From Prosthecomicrobium sp. N25 (lineage in GTDB: Bacteria > Pseudomonadota > Alphaproteobacteria > Rhizobiales > Ancalomicrobiaceae), in contig NZ_JBBCAT010000001.1 of assembly GCF_037203705.1 (NCBI RefSeq), forward strand, positions 841,418-905,417: DNA of 64,000 nucleotides, in the 5' to 3' direction. Positions 10,707-19,631 of the stretch are shown here, one piece after another. Numbering within the stretch: the first letter of the stretch is position 1; each line of letters begins with the position of its first letter. The position numbers were made by a program, and so were the translations under genes. A model generated the notes under the pieces. It did no database searches. It was given only the letters and a program-made list of their open reading frames with translations, and was not told the origin of the DNA.

Positions 10707-10707
10707 G

Positions 10708-11673
10708 ATGGCACCCTTCCGGGTCCTGGTCTCCTCCGCCGGGCGGCGCGTCGAACTCGTCGAGTGCTTCCGCCGCGCCGCCGCCGACCTCGGCCGCGGC
10801 ATCGAGATCCTGGCGAGCGACCTCGACCCGGACATGAGCGCCGCCTGCCGGATGGCCGACCGGCGCTTCGCGGTGCCGCGCTGCGACGATCCGCGCTTTA
10901 CCGACGCAGTCGAGAAGATCGTCCGCGACAACGGCGTGGACCTCGTCGTCCCGACCATCGACACCGAACTCATCGCCATGGCGGACCTCGCCGAGCGGCT
11001 CGCCGGCACGGGGACCCGCGTCCAGGTCGGCAGCCGCGAGGCCGTCGCGGTCGCCCGCGACAAGCTCGAGACCGTGCGCGTGCTGGGCGGGGCCGGCATC
11101 CCGGTCCCCCTCACCGCCGACTGGGAGACCGTCTCGGCCCGCCCGGCCGCCCATCCCTGGCCGCTCTTCATGAAGCCCAAGGGCGGCAGCGCCAGTCGCG
11201 GCCTCGCCCGTCTGGACGGTCCCGCGGACCTGCCCGCGAGCGTGCCGGAGCCTATGATTCTGCAGGAGTTCCTGTCCGGCCCCGAGATGACCGTCAACGT
11301 CTTCGTCGACCGGTCGGGGACCTTGAGGACGGCCATCACCCACCGCCGCCTGCGCATCCGCGCCGGCGAGGTCGAGAAGGGCCGCACCGAGCGCCGCGAC
11401 GACACCGCCGCGATCGCCCGCGCGATCCACCGGGCCCTGCCCGGGCTGACCGGCGTCTTCTGCTTCCAGGCCATCGCGGACCCGGAGCGGGGCACCAAGG
11501 TGATCGAGATCAACGCCCGCTTCGGCGGCGGCTACCCGCTCGCCGACCGCGCCGGCGCCACCTTCGCGCGCTGGCTCCTGGAGGAGGTCACGGGCCTGCC
11601 CTCGACCGCGAACGACGACTGGCGGGAGGGCGTTCTCATGCTCCGCTACGACGCCGCGGTCTTCGTCGAGTGA
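10708..11673 (+). CDS. ATP-grasp ligase (CarB-like) in polysaccharide locus
   Basis: 321 residues. The N-terminal Rossmann-like lobe (VLVSSAGRRVELVECF, LASDLDPDMSAAC) precedes an ATP-grasp core (WPLFMKPKGGSASRGL, MILQEFLSGPEMTVNVFVD) and a metal-binding end (KVIEINARFGGGYPL). It probably joins an acyl or aminoacyl group to an amine by way of an acyl-phosphate; the substrate cannot be read from the sequence. It starts 1 bp after the aminotransferase stop, and its own stop overlaps the next GTG. Confidence 0.85.
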   Translation: MAPFRVLVSSAGRRVELVECFRRAAADLGRGIEILASDLDPDMSAACRMADRRFAVPRCDDPRFTDAVEKIVRDNGVDLVVPTIDTELIAMADLAERLAGTGTRVQVGSREAVAVARDKLETVRVLGGAGIPVPLTADWETVSARPAAHPWPLFMKPKGGSASRGLARLDGPADLPASVPEPMILQEFLSGPEMTVNVFVDRSGTLRTAITHRRLRIRAGEVEKGRTERRDDTAAIARAIHRALPGLTGVFCFQAIADPERGTKVIEINARFGGGYPLADRAGATFARWLLEEVTGLPSTANDDWREGVLMLRYDAAVFVE

Positions 11674-12395
11674 GCGGACCCGCCCCGACGACCGTCCTGG
11701 TTTTCGACCTGGACGATACCCTCTACCTCGAACGGGATTTCGCCCGGAGCGGTTTCGGCGCCTGCGGCCGCTGGCTGGAGGCCGAGCATGGGCTCTCCGG
11801 CTTCGCGGACCGCTGCGCCGCCCTGCTCGAGGCCGGCCGGCGCGGGACGATCTTCGACGAGGCCCTGGCCGCGCTCGGCCGCCCCGCCGACAAGGCGCTC
11901 GTCGCGAAGCTGGTGGAGGTCTACCGGGGCCACACCCCCGAGATCGCCCTCGCCGAGGACGCCCGGCGCTACTTCGCGCAGGCCCACCCCGGCCGCGCCC
12001 ACGCCATCATCTCCGACGGCCCCCATCTCACCCAGGCCGGCAAGGTTCGCGCCCTCGGCCTCGACCGCCTCGTCGGCCTCGTCCTCCTGACCGACGCCTG
12101 GGGCCGGGACTACTGGAAGCCCCATCCGCGCGCCTTCGAAGCCGTCGAGGCCTGGTCCGGCCTGACCGGGCCTCGCCTCGCCTACGTGGCCGACAACCCG
12201 ACCAAGGACTTCGTCACCCCAAAGGCCCGCGGCTGGCACACCATCCAGATCCTGCGCGGCGGGCGAGTTCATTCGGTGGAGGCGCCCGACGAATCCCACC
12301 AGGCCGAATCACTCGTGACGTCTCTCGACTCGATAGACCGAATTTTGACTGGTCTCGGCACGGAATGGGCGAACGAAGTCGGTGACTTGGACTGA
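11670..12395 (+). CDS. HAD-superfamily phosphatase-like hydrolase
   Basis: 241 residues. HAD motif I is FDLDDTLYLERDF (nucleophile Asp then DxD), motif II lies around IISDG, motif III Lys is in DYWKPHP, and motif IV is YVADNPTKDF. The GTG start at 11670 overlaps the ATP-grasp stop (GTGA), the only start that keeps the HAD motif at the N-terminus. It probably dephosphorylates a sugar or acyl-phosphate intermediate of this module. It is the last gene of the 7217-12395 operon. Confidence 0.85.
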   Translation: MSGPAPTTVLVFDLDDTLYLERDFARSGFGACGRWLEAEHGLSGFADRCAALLEAGRRGTIFDEALAALGRPADKALVAKLVEVYRGHTPEIALAEDARRYFAQAHPGRAHAIISDGPHLTQAGKVRALGLDRLVGLVLLTDAWGRDYWKPHPRAFEAVEAWSGLTGPRLAYVADNPTKDFVTPKARGWHTIQILRGGRVHSVEAPDESHQAESLVTSLDSIDRILTGLGTEWANEVGDLD

Positions 12396-12672
12396 GGTCG
12401 CGTAATCAGCCCACTGTAATCGGAGAGGGCTGGGGCGATCGATCACGAGTTCGAGCGCAGCGGAACAGGATTCGATTACCAAGCGTTTTCAGAGTGTTTG
12501 ACCGGCCTTCACGTAGGGGCGGCTGACAGCATGCTGCGACGCAGCATAACCTATGGTAACGGTTGGTACGCAAAAATCGTCCTGAATCCACTTGGCGTGT
12601 GGAACAAAATGCACGTGACACCACGAGTCACGACCTCTAAACAGGATGGCGTGACCGTATCCGGAGGGGCGC
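12396..12672. other. AT-richer intergenic region with palindromes
   Basis: 277 bp with no supportable gene and visibly lower GC than its surroundings. It contains a perfect inverted repeat ATGCTGC-GAC-GCAGCAT at 12531-12547 and a GTGAC-N7-GTCAC repeat at 12615-12631. Both lie upstream of the membrane-protein gene at 12673 and could be operators. No regulator is assigned. Confidence 0.4.
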
Positions 12673-13404
12673 ATGGATGGTCTCTGGGGACTGGTGCTCG
12701 TCGTCGTCCTGTTCGTCTGGACGATCTACGCTCTCGCCCGACGCAGTCGGGTCGATGAAAGGGCGAGCGAAGCGGCCGTTTCGTACGGGCCGCCGTCCGG
12801 GTCCGATGCCGTGCCGGCCCGGTCGCCGGACCGGCTGACCGCGGCGACCGACGCCCTGATCGACGCCCTCGCGGGCTTTCGGATCGCCCACGACTTCGCC
12901 CTGGCGCGCTCCGGCGAGCAGGCCGAACGCCTGCGGCTCGAGTCGATCGAAGCCATCATCGAGGCCGGGGGCCTGGGCCGTGCCCTGGTGGTGCTCGCCG
13001 ACGAGGTGACCGCCTGGGGACCCTCGGCCGACACGGCTAGAGCCCCCTGGTTTCCCGCCGAGGAGCGGGTGCGCGCCGCCTCGCCGGCCGATCCGAAAGC
13101 TTTCGGCTGGTCCTTCCGGTTCCATGGCGACACCTACACGGTGTCGATCCGCCCGCCGAGCGTGGCCCCGGCCCTGGACGGCATCCGCAGCCGCTCCGTG
13201 GAGCTCAGCTGGAGGGGCGAGCCCGTGCTGGCCGTCGAGGTCGAGCAATACCCGGACGTCGAGTTCGGCCCGCGCCGCTCCTTCCGCACGGCCCGGTTCG
13301 CGCCCGGACCCTGGATGGGTGGACTGGTCGCGATCGACTCGCACATCAACCTCGGCCGCGAGCGGGTGAAGCGTGCCGACCGCGGCGAGCGCCTGCGCGC
13401 CTGA
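12673..13404 (+). CDS. Unknown single-pass membrane protein
   Basis: 243 residues. An N-terminal helix (about residues 4-23: LWGLVLVVVLFVWTIYALA) is followed by basic residues and a soluble, probably cytoplasmic, region. A helical stretch (about 55-110) precedes a likely beta-rich part (FGWSFRFHGDTYTVSIRPPS, RSVELSWRGEPVLAVEVEQYP). GGAGGGG precedes the ATG. I do not recognise the family. It stands alone between the modification operon and the convergent lyase gene. Confidence 0.75.
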   Translation: MDGLWGLVLVVVLFVWTIYALARRSRVDERASEAAVSYGPPSGSDAVPARSPDRLTAATDALIDALAGFRIAHDFALARSGEQAERLRLESIEAIIEAGGLGRALVVLADEVTAWGPSADTARAPWFPAEERVRAASPADPKAFGWSFRFHGDTYTVSIRPPSVAPALDGIRSRSVELSWRGEPVLAVEVEQYPDVEFGPRRSFRTARFAPGPWMGGLVAIDSHINLGRERVKRADRGERLRA

Positions 13405-13407
13405 CCG

Positions 13408-13426
13408 GCCGGGCCCCCGGCCCGGC
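13408..13426. terminator. Hairpin between convergent genes
   Basis: An 8-bp perfect stem GCCGGGCC / GGCCCGGC with a CCC loop lies in the 33-bp gap between the unknown membrane protein and the lyase gene. There is no T-run. Confidence 0.4.
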
Positions 13427-13437
13427 AGGCGGGCCCC

Positions 13438-14856
13438 TCAAGGGCTCGGCTTGTCCGGCATGTCGCCGGCTCGCACGGAAAGATATTCCTCCAGATTGGA
13501 CCAGCCGTCTCCGTCCCGGTCCTTCCACCGGTCCGAGGCGTTCCGCGCGTCGAGCCCTCGGGCGCGCTCCCAGTCGTCCGGCATCCCGTCCCCATCGCTG
13601 TCCTGGGCGCCCCGCTCCACGGGGATCTCGGGCCATCCTCCGACCTGGTCGGGAGAATCGATGACGCGCCCGGTCCGCTCCCGGACCGACGCCACCAGGG
13701 CCTTCTGCAGCGAATCCTCCATGGTCCCGTTCGGCAGCCGCGCGCCGATCGTCGGCAGCAGCACGTCCGGGAGGGTCCGCGCATCGAGAAGCACGCCGTC
13801 CGGCTTCAGGTCGTCGGCCGGGATCATCTGGTCGGGCGAATTGAGCCGGATCTCCGCGGGCACGGGCGCCTTGTCCTTCCGGTGGACCATCAGGTTCCCG
13901 GCCGCCTGGACCTCCACGCGCGAATCCGGCCGCGTGTCGTAGGTCTCCAGGATCGGCGGCTCATTCGTCTTGCGCGTCGAGGGCCCCACCATGGCGAAGT
14001 TGTTCAGGTAGATCACCCGCGGATTGAGGTAGTGGTCGTAGGCCTCGCCGAACTGGCTGAAGGGATCGTACAGGATGTTGTTGATCACCTCGATCGGGCC
14101 GAGCGAGGACCCGTGCGTCTCGGGATTGCGGTCCCGGTTGTGCGCGAACAGGTTCTCCCGGATCGTCACCAGCCCGCAGCCGGGCCCGCTCTTGATGCCC
14201 GAACAGGTCAGCGAGCCCTTGGAATGCGGCCCCTTCAGGTGGTTCGACTTGTCGAGCCCGTAGGCCACGAGGCTGCGTTGCAGCGTGATGTCGCGCACGG
14301 CCGCCCGTTCGAAATGGACGCTGAAGTTCTGGTCGACCGCGAACTGGATGTCGCAATGGTCGACGATCACGGTCTGGCTGTCCTCGATCAGGATCGCGCT
14401 GATCGCATTGCTCGGCTCGCGCCCCGGGCCCGGCCTGAGCTTGAGGAAGCGCACCACCACGTCGTGGCTGTTCTTGATGATCAGCGGTGTGGCGAGCGCC
14501 GCTCCCAGCCGGAGCTGGATGCCCTGGCCCGGTGCGGTCTGTCCGGCGATGTAGACGTTCGACCCGACCATGATGGGCCGGTTCACCGTGATCGTGCCAC
14601 TGACCGCGAAGACGCAGACGCGCGGCCCGCGCGCCTCCGCGCAGGCCCGAAGCGTGCCGGGACCCTCGTCGTCGAGCTTGTCGACGGTCATCACCGCCCC
14701 GCCGCGCCAGCCGGTGGCGAAGCGTCCGTAGCCGAGGGCGGTCGGGAAGGCGAGGGACTGGGGGCCGGCGGCCGGGGCGGGGGCCGGGAGCATGGGCGAG
14801 AGCGCGAGCGCGGCCGCCCCGAGAAGCGCCGCACGGCGGATGTGGACCGGGATCAT
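13438..14856 (-). CDS. Secreted pectate-lyase-like beta-helix protein with Ca-binding C-terminal repeats
   Basis: 472 residues. A signal peptide (about 1-29, ending APAPAAG) is followed by a right-handed parallel beta-helix typical of pectate lyases (GYGRFATGWRGGAVMTVDKLDDEGPGTLRACAEA, VFAVSGTI, IIKNSHDVVVRFLKLRPG). The C-terminal tail has two DxDxDG-type calcium loops (DSDGDGMPDDWE, DRDGDGWSNLEEYL). Start ATG 14856 overlaps the wzy stop (ATGA), so the two are co-transcribed. Placement in the polysaccharide locus suggests it trims or releases the polymer rather than degrading plant pectin; that role is inference. Confidence 0.82.
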   Translation of the reverse strand: MIPVHIRRAALLGAAALALSPMLPAPAPAAGPQSLAFPTALGYGRFATGWRGGAVMTVDKLDDEGPGTLRACAEARGPRVCVFAVSGTITVNRPIMVGSNVYIAGQTAPGQGIQLRLGAALATPLIIKNSHDVVVRFLKLRPGPGREPSNAISAILIEDSQTVIVDHCDIQFAVDQNFSVHFERAAVRDITLQRSLVAYGLDKSNHLKGPHSKGSLTCSGIKSGPGCGLVTIRENLFAHNRDRNPETHGSSLGPIEVINNILYDPFSQFGEAYDHYLNPRVIYLNNFAMVGPSTRKTNEPPILETYDTRPDSRVEVQAAGNLMVHRKDKAPVPAEIRLNSPDQMIPADDLKPDGVLLDARTLPDVLLPTIGARLPNGTMEDSLQKALVASVRERTGRVIDSPDQVGGWPEIPVERGAQDSDGDGMPDDWERARGLDARNASDRWKDRDGDGWSNLEEYLSVRAGDMPDKPSP

Positions 14857-16133
14857 GGGCTTGCGTGTCTCCGGGCGGTCGGGACCGCGGACCGCAGCGC
14901 GACCGAGGGGCTGATCGCGAGCAGCAGCGGCACGATCAGGAAGCGCGCATACATGTGCGGAAACGTGGCGGCAAGGACCGCGAAGACCCCGGTCGTCGAG
15001 AAGACGACCAGGAAATCGAGGCCGCGGTCCGGCCTGCGCCCCGCGCCGAGCGCGGCCACCAGGCCGCCGAGGAGGATCACCATCCAGCCGCAGATCGTGA
15101 CGAGGCCCCCCTCCACCCCGAGCAGGAGATAGAGATTGTGAACCGGCGCCTTGTGCTCGCTGACCGTCCGGAACACGTCGGCCCCCATGCCGACCAGCAG
15201 GTTGTCGGGCAACATGCGGAAGGCCTCGACCATCAGCTCCCAACGCCCCTGGAAGGTACCGGCCTGGGTCAGGTCGCCGCTGCTCAGGGCCGGACCGACC
15301 CGGCGCAGGAAGACGCCGGGCAGGATGAATTCCGCGAACTGGACCAGGAGCCCCACCACGAGGAGGCCCGCGAAGGCGGTCTTGACGAAGGTCGCGATCT
15401 CGAGTCGGCCGATGGCGAGGATCACGAGGGCCGTCATGAACACGAGGAGCCCGGTGTTGGAGCTCGTCAGGATCACCGAATAGAGGAAGAACAGGATCAG
15501 CACGGCCCCGAACCATCGTGGCAAGGACTTCTTGCCGACCGAGTAGGCGAGCGCCGGCAGGGTCAGGCCGATCATCCCCGACAGCGTGTTGGCGTCGCCG
15601 ACCAGCGACGTCAGGCGGCCGCTGCCCGACACCGCGTCGAGCTGCGGCGTGGTGGCATCGCCGAATTCGACGCCGGTGAAATACATGAACAGGCCGACGC
15701 CGCAGATCGCCACCATGGACCAGACGCCCATGCGCACCAGCTTGACCATCTGATCGTAGGGTCGCGCCAGGAGCGCGAAGGGCAGGACCAGGTATGCGAA
15801 TCCGTACTGGATACCCACGATCAAGCCGCGGAACGGGTCGCCCCTGAGGACGCTGCTCATGGTGATCCCGCCGATCAGCATGGCGCAGCCGAGCACCCAC
15901 ACGGCCATCCCCGGCCCGAGCGGCCGGAGCGGCAAGGTGCCCGCCAGCACGCGCAGGACCAGCACGGCCATGAACAGCACGTCGCTCAGCGTGAGCAGGA
16001 TTTCGGGCGGCCGGAACGCCTGGAAGGGCGCGAACAGGACCGCCAGCTGGACGAGGGCGAATTCCACGTTCGCTAAGGTGAGCCCGCGCGATCGGCCGGC
16101 AGGCAGGCTGCGGTCAGCGGTTCCGTAGACCAT
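14853..16133 (-). CDS. wzy: O-antigen/exopolysaccharide polymerase (Wzy/WaaL family)
   Basis: 426 residues with about ten to twelve hydrophobic segments. The large loop and Wzy_C region carries TFQGRWELMVEAFRMLPDNLLVGMG and HNLYLLLGVEGG, the hallmark of the O-antigen ligase/polymerase superfamily. In a locus with Wzx and a Wzc-like kinase it is best read as the periplasmic repeat-unit polymerase. It is followed directly by the lyase gene. Confidence 0.85.
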   Translation of the reverse strand: MVYGTADRSLPAGRSRGLTLANVEFALVQLAVLFAPFQAFRPPEILLTLSDVLFMAVLVLRVLAGTLPLRPLGPGMAVWVLGCAMLIGGITMSSVLRGDPFRGLIVGIQYGFAYLVLPFALLARPYDQMVKLVRMGVWSMVAICGVGLFMYFTGVEFGDATTPQLDAVSGSGRLTSLVGDANTLSGMIGLTLPALAYSVGKKSLPRWFGAVLILFFLYSVILTSSNTGLLVFMTALVILAIGRLEIATFVKTAFAGLLVVGLLVQFAEFILPGVFLRRVGPALSSGDLTQAGTFQGRWELMVEAFRMLPDNLLVGMGADVFRTVSEHKAPVHNLYLLLGVEGGLVTICGWMVILLGGLVAALGAGRRPDRGLDFLVVFSTTGVFAVLAATFPHMYARFLIVPLLLAISPSVALRSAVPTARRHASP

Positions 16134-16393
16134 TCGATACGCGCCGATGCCCGAAGTGAGGAGGTTTGGACGAGGCGGCGGCCGTGGAACGTGTCCGGCC
16201 CCGAGCGTCAGGCTAGCGGGGGGACGTTAACATCGAATGGCGAAGCCCGGAAGACGGCGCCGCCCCACGACGGTCTGAACGCCCCTTGACTTCACGACAC
16301 ACCGTCGTGATTTACCAGTTTGGCGGGTTCATGCTTCACAAGGCCCCGATCTCGGGCAATAATTTGCATTATATGGATCTGAAGCGTGACATT

Positions 16394-17572
16394 ATGACCG
16401 GCGCACCGGAAACGATCTGTTTTCCCTTTATCGGCGACGAGATCGGCGGCAGCCACATTTCGGCGATGAAGCTGATCAAGCACCTGGACCGGGACCGGTT
16501 CCGGCCGCTGATCGCGCTGCACGACGCCTCCTCCGCGCTCGCCGACCTCCTGCGCCGCAACGGCCTCGATTTCGTCGAGGCTCCCGCCGTCCCCTACCTG
16601 AAGGCCGGCGGATCGGCCGGCGCGCGCCTGCGCTCCGCGGCCGCGTTCCTGATGCGATCGGTCCCGCTCTGCCGCGCCTTCCTGAAGCGGCACGACGTCC
16701 GCATCGTCCACACCAACGACGGCCAGATGCACGCGACCTGGGGCCTGGCGGCCCGCGCCGCGGGCGCCTCGCTGCTCTGGCACCACCGCGGCGACCCGGA
16801 TGCCCGCGGGGTCAACATGCTGGCCCCCATCCTCGCCAACCACATCGTGACCGTGTCCAAGTTCGCCCGACCCCAGAAGCCGGTGCTGGGCGTGGACGGG
16901 CGGCTCTCCGTCGTCCACAGCCCCTTCGATCACGCGGTCACCATCCCCGACCGGGCCCGCTCCCGCGCCATGATCGCGGACGCGATCGGCTGCGCCCCGG
17001 ACACCCGCTTCCTCGGCTACTTCGGCCTCCTGATCGATCGCAAGCGCCCGGTCGCCTTCGTGGACGCGGTCCACGCGGTGATCCGCCGTCATCCCGAACT
17101 GCCGGTCGCCGGCCTCCTGTTCGGTGTGCCCGCCCTGGGCGGACCGGCGCTCGACGAGGCCGTCCGGGCCCGCGCCGAGGAACTCGGCATCGCCGACCGG
17201 ATCCAACTGATGGGGTTCCGCCAGCCGGTCGACCCCTGGATGGGCGGCGTCGACGCGCTCCTGGTGCCCGCGGTGCGCGAGCCCTTCGGCCGCACGCTGA
17301 TCGAGGCCATGCTGCTCGGCACCCCCGTCGTGGCCACCGACCACGGTGGCAACACGGAAGCCATCGACCACGGCCGCACGGGCTTCCTCGTCGCCGTCGA
17401 CGACGCCGAGGCTTTCGTCGAACCCGTTCACGCCCTGCTCACGGATCCCGCGCTATGGTCGCGGATCAGCGAGACGGCGCAGCGCGAGGCCCTGTCCAGC
17501 TACAGCGTCGAGACGCACGTGTCGCGAATCAGCGAGATATACGCGCATCTCCTGGACGCCAAAACCGGGTGA
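16394..17572 (+). CDS. Glycosyltransferase, GT4/GT-B fold
   Basis: About 392 residues from ATG 16394. The N-terminal domain starts ETICFPFIGDEIGGSHISAMKL; the C-terminal nucleotide-sugar domain has GYFGLLIDRKRP, IQLMGFR and VREPFGRTLIEAMLLGTPVVATDHGG, the GT4 E-x7-E region. In-frame upstream starts (TTG 16286, ATG 16331, ATG 16373) exist, but the region is AT-rich and looks like a leader. It is divergent from wzy. The sugar donor is unknown. Confidence 0.85.
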   Translation: MTGAPETICFPFIGDEIGGSHISAMKLIKHLDRDRFRPLIALHDASSALADLLRRNGLDFVEAPAVPYLKAGGSAGARLRSAAAFLMRSVPLCRAFLKRHDVRIVHTNDGQMHATWGLAARAAGASLLWHHRGDPDARGVNMLAPILANHIVTVSKFARPQKPVLGVDGRLSVVHSPFDHAVTIPDRARSRAMIADAIGCAPDTRFLGYFGLLIDRKRPVAFVDAVHAVIRRHPELPVAGLLFGVPALGGPALDEAVRARAEELGIADRIQLMGFRQPVDPWMGGVDALLVPAVREPFGRTLIEAMLLGTPVVATDHGGNTEAIDHGRTGFLVAVDDAEAFVEPVHALLTDPALWSRISETAQREALSSYSVETHVSRISEIYAHLLDAKTG

Positions 17573-17678
17573 CGGCCAGCCGTCCACGGGCTAGTGTCCC
17601 GCGGGGCGCGCGCGTGGCACAACCGGGCAACCGGAATTCGATCGGAATACCCTGTCATTGCTGCAACCGGGACCAGAG

Positions 17679-19568
17679 ATGAACAGTATCAGGCTTTCCG
17701 ATCTGCGGGCGACTCCGCTTCCCCCGGACTTCGACCCGTCGTCCCCCCGGTCCGACAGCAAGGTTCTGAATTTCGCCGACCTGGTTTCGCTCGGCCGACG
17801 GCGCCTGAAGGCCATGGCGGCGGTGGTGATCTTGGTGACCGGGGCCGCCGCCGCGGCGTCCTTCCTCCTGCCGAAGGTCTACTCGGCGACCTCCACCATC
17901 GTGCTGGAGCGCACCGAGACCCGCCCCTACGACAACATCGGCGGAACCGCGCCGAAGGGCGTCGAACGCGACAAGACCGGCGCCGAGACCGAGATCGCGG
18001 TCATGAAGTCGCGCACCTTCCTGGCGCGCGTGGTCGACAGCTTCGGCCTCGTCGACGATCCCTGGTTCAACACCTACCTGCCCGAGCGCGAGAAGACGGC
18101 CGACGAGATGTCGCTCACCGAGCGCGCCGCGGGCCTTGCCCGCTGGCTCGCCACCACCGCGGTCGACCCCGTCCTGCAGACGCTCGGCGTCGGCCCCGGC
18201 GGTGTCCGCGAGCTGCCCAAGGTCGACGTCATGCGCGACCGGGCCATCACCACGCTCACCAACAACATCCAGATCGCCCGGAGCGGCGAGAGCCTCGCGA
18301 TCACCATCCGGGTGACCGCCTGGTCGCCCGAACTCTCCGCCAAGCTCGCCAACGGTCTCGCCGACCAATACGTCTCGACCTCCGTCGAGGTGAAGAGCGA
18401 GGCCGGCGACGCGGTCGACCTGATCGAGGCGCGCTCCAACCAGTCCTTCCTGATCGCGCTGCGCAACGAGGAGGCCCGCCTCCTCCGCGAACGGGCCTCG
18501 CTCGCCGCGGGCTTCGACGCCCAGCATCCGAAGATCGTCAATGCCGACGCCTCGATCCAGAGCGTGCGGACCATGATCAACCGCGAGCTCGAGCGGCTCG
18601 CCCTCGATCTCCAGAACGAAGCCAAGAAGCCGGGCGCCCGCCTGGTGTCGCCCGCCACGGTGCCCGGCGAGCCGTCCTTCCCGCGGCCGTCCCTGATGAT
18701 CAGCGCCGCCGCCATCGCCTCGATGTTCCTGGCAATCGGCGTCGCCATCATGCTGGAGGCCTCCGACCGGCGACTGCGCACCCGCGAGCAGACCATCCGC
18801 GCCTCGGGGCTCCCGCATGTCGGCTACATCCCGCGCATGCCGCGCGGCGGCCTGGGCCTCGCCCGCCGGACCTACGCCTACCTCCGGGACCGGCCGCGCT
18901 CCGCCTACGCCGAGGCGATGCGGTCCATCTTCATGGCCTGCCGCGTGCCCAACACGGATCGGCCCCACCAGGCGCTGATGGTCACCTCCTGCCTGCCCGA
19001 CGAGGGCAAGACCTCGCTGGCGGTCGGCCTCGCCGTCATGGCCGCCGCGGATGACCGCCGGACCGTGCTCGTCGACCTCGACGTCCGCCGCCCCGGCATC
19101 TTCGAGACCATGGGCATCCGCGACGGCGGACGGGGGCTGGAGCGCGTCCTGCACCAGAACGCGACGCTCTCCGACGCGGTCTACCGCGTGCCCGACCTGC
19201 CCAACCTGCATGTGCTCGGGCTCGAGTCCGCGATGCTCGACTTCGACCGGATCAGCACCCAGCGCCTCAAGGCCCTGATGGCCGCGCTCCGGGCGGACTA
19301 CGACGTCATCGTCTTCGATACTCCGCCGGTCCTGATCGTCGACGACGCCAACTGGCTGTCTCCCATGGTCGACGGCATCCTCATGGTGCTGCGCTGGGGC
19401 GAGACCCGGGAGGAGGCCCTGTCGGACGCGAGCCGCCATCTGGCGAACGCCGGCGGGCCGATCATCGGCACCGTGCTCAACGACGTCGATCCGAAGGTCC
19501 AGGCCAAGCACGGCTACGGCGGGATGCCGCAGTATTCGCGCCTGGCCAACCGCTACATCATCAACTGA
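17679..19568 (+). CDS. Polysaccharide co-polymerase with BY-kinase domain (Wzc/ExoP-like)
   Basis: 629 residues. The N-terminal Wzz domain has two membrane helices (about 45-68 and 340-362) flanking a periplasmic coiled region, followed by a cytoplasmic P-loop kinase. Walker A is SCLPDEGKTS (about 437-446), Walker A-prime is LVDLDVRRPG and Walker B is VIVFDTPP (about 544-551). The tail carries three tyrosines (YGGMPQYSRLANRYIIN), a short tyrosine cluster. It controls chain length and export together with Wzy and the ExoF-like protein. ATG 17679 is chosen over TTG 17658. Confidence 0.9.
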   Translation: MNSIRLSDLRATPLPPDFDPSSPRSDSKVLNFADLVSLGRRRLKAMAAVVILVTGAAAAASFLLPKVYSATSTIVLERTETRPYDNIGGTAPKGVERDKTGAETEIAVMKSRTFLARVVDSFGLVDDPWFNTYLPEREKTADEMSLTERAAGLARWLATTAVDPVLQTLGVGPGGVRELPKVDVMRDRAITTLTNNIQIARSGESLAITIRVTAWSPELSAKLANGLADQYVSTSVEVKSEAGDAVDLIEARSNQSFLIALRNEEARLLRERASLAAGFDAQHPKIVNADASIQSVRTMINRELERLALDLQNEAKKPGARLVSPATVPGEPSFPRPSLMISAAAIASMFLAIGVAIMLEASDRRLRTREQTIRASGLPHVGYIPRMPRGGLGLARRTYAYLRDRPRSAYAEAMRSIFMACRVPNTDRPHQALMVTSCLPDEGKTSLAVGLAVMAAADDRRTVLVDLDVRRPGIFETMGIRDGGRGLERVLHQNATLSDAVYRVPDLPNLHVLGLESAMLDFDRISTQRLKALMAALRADYDVIVFDTPPVLIVDDANWLSPMVDGILMVLRWGETREEALSDASRHLANAGGPIIGTVLNDVDPKVQAKHGYGGMPQYSRLANRYIIN

Positions 19569-19631
19569 TCGGACGGCCCGGGTGGGCCGCCCGCCCGGTC
19601 GGCCCCGGCCAGGGCCCTCGCTGTCCGGGCC

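Noticed and set aside
12498-12758. Small ORF in the AT-rich gap before 12673
   Set aside because: No ribosome site, no family similarity, and it runs out of frame into the real gene.
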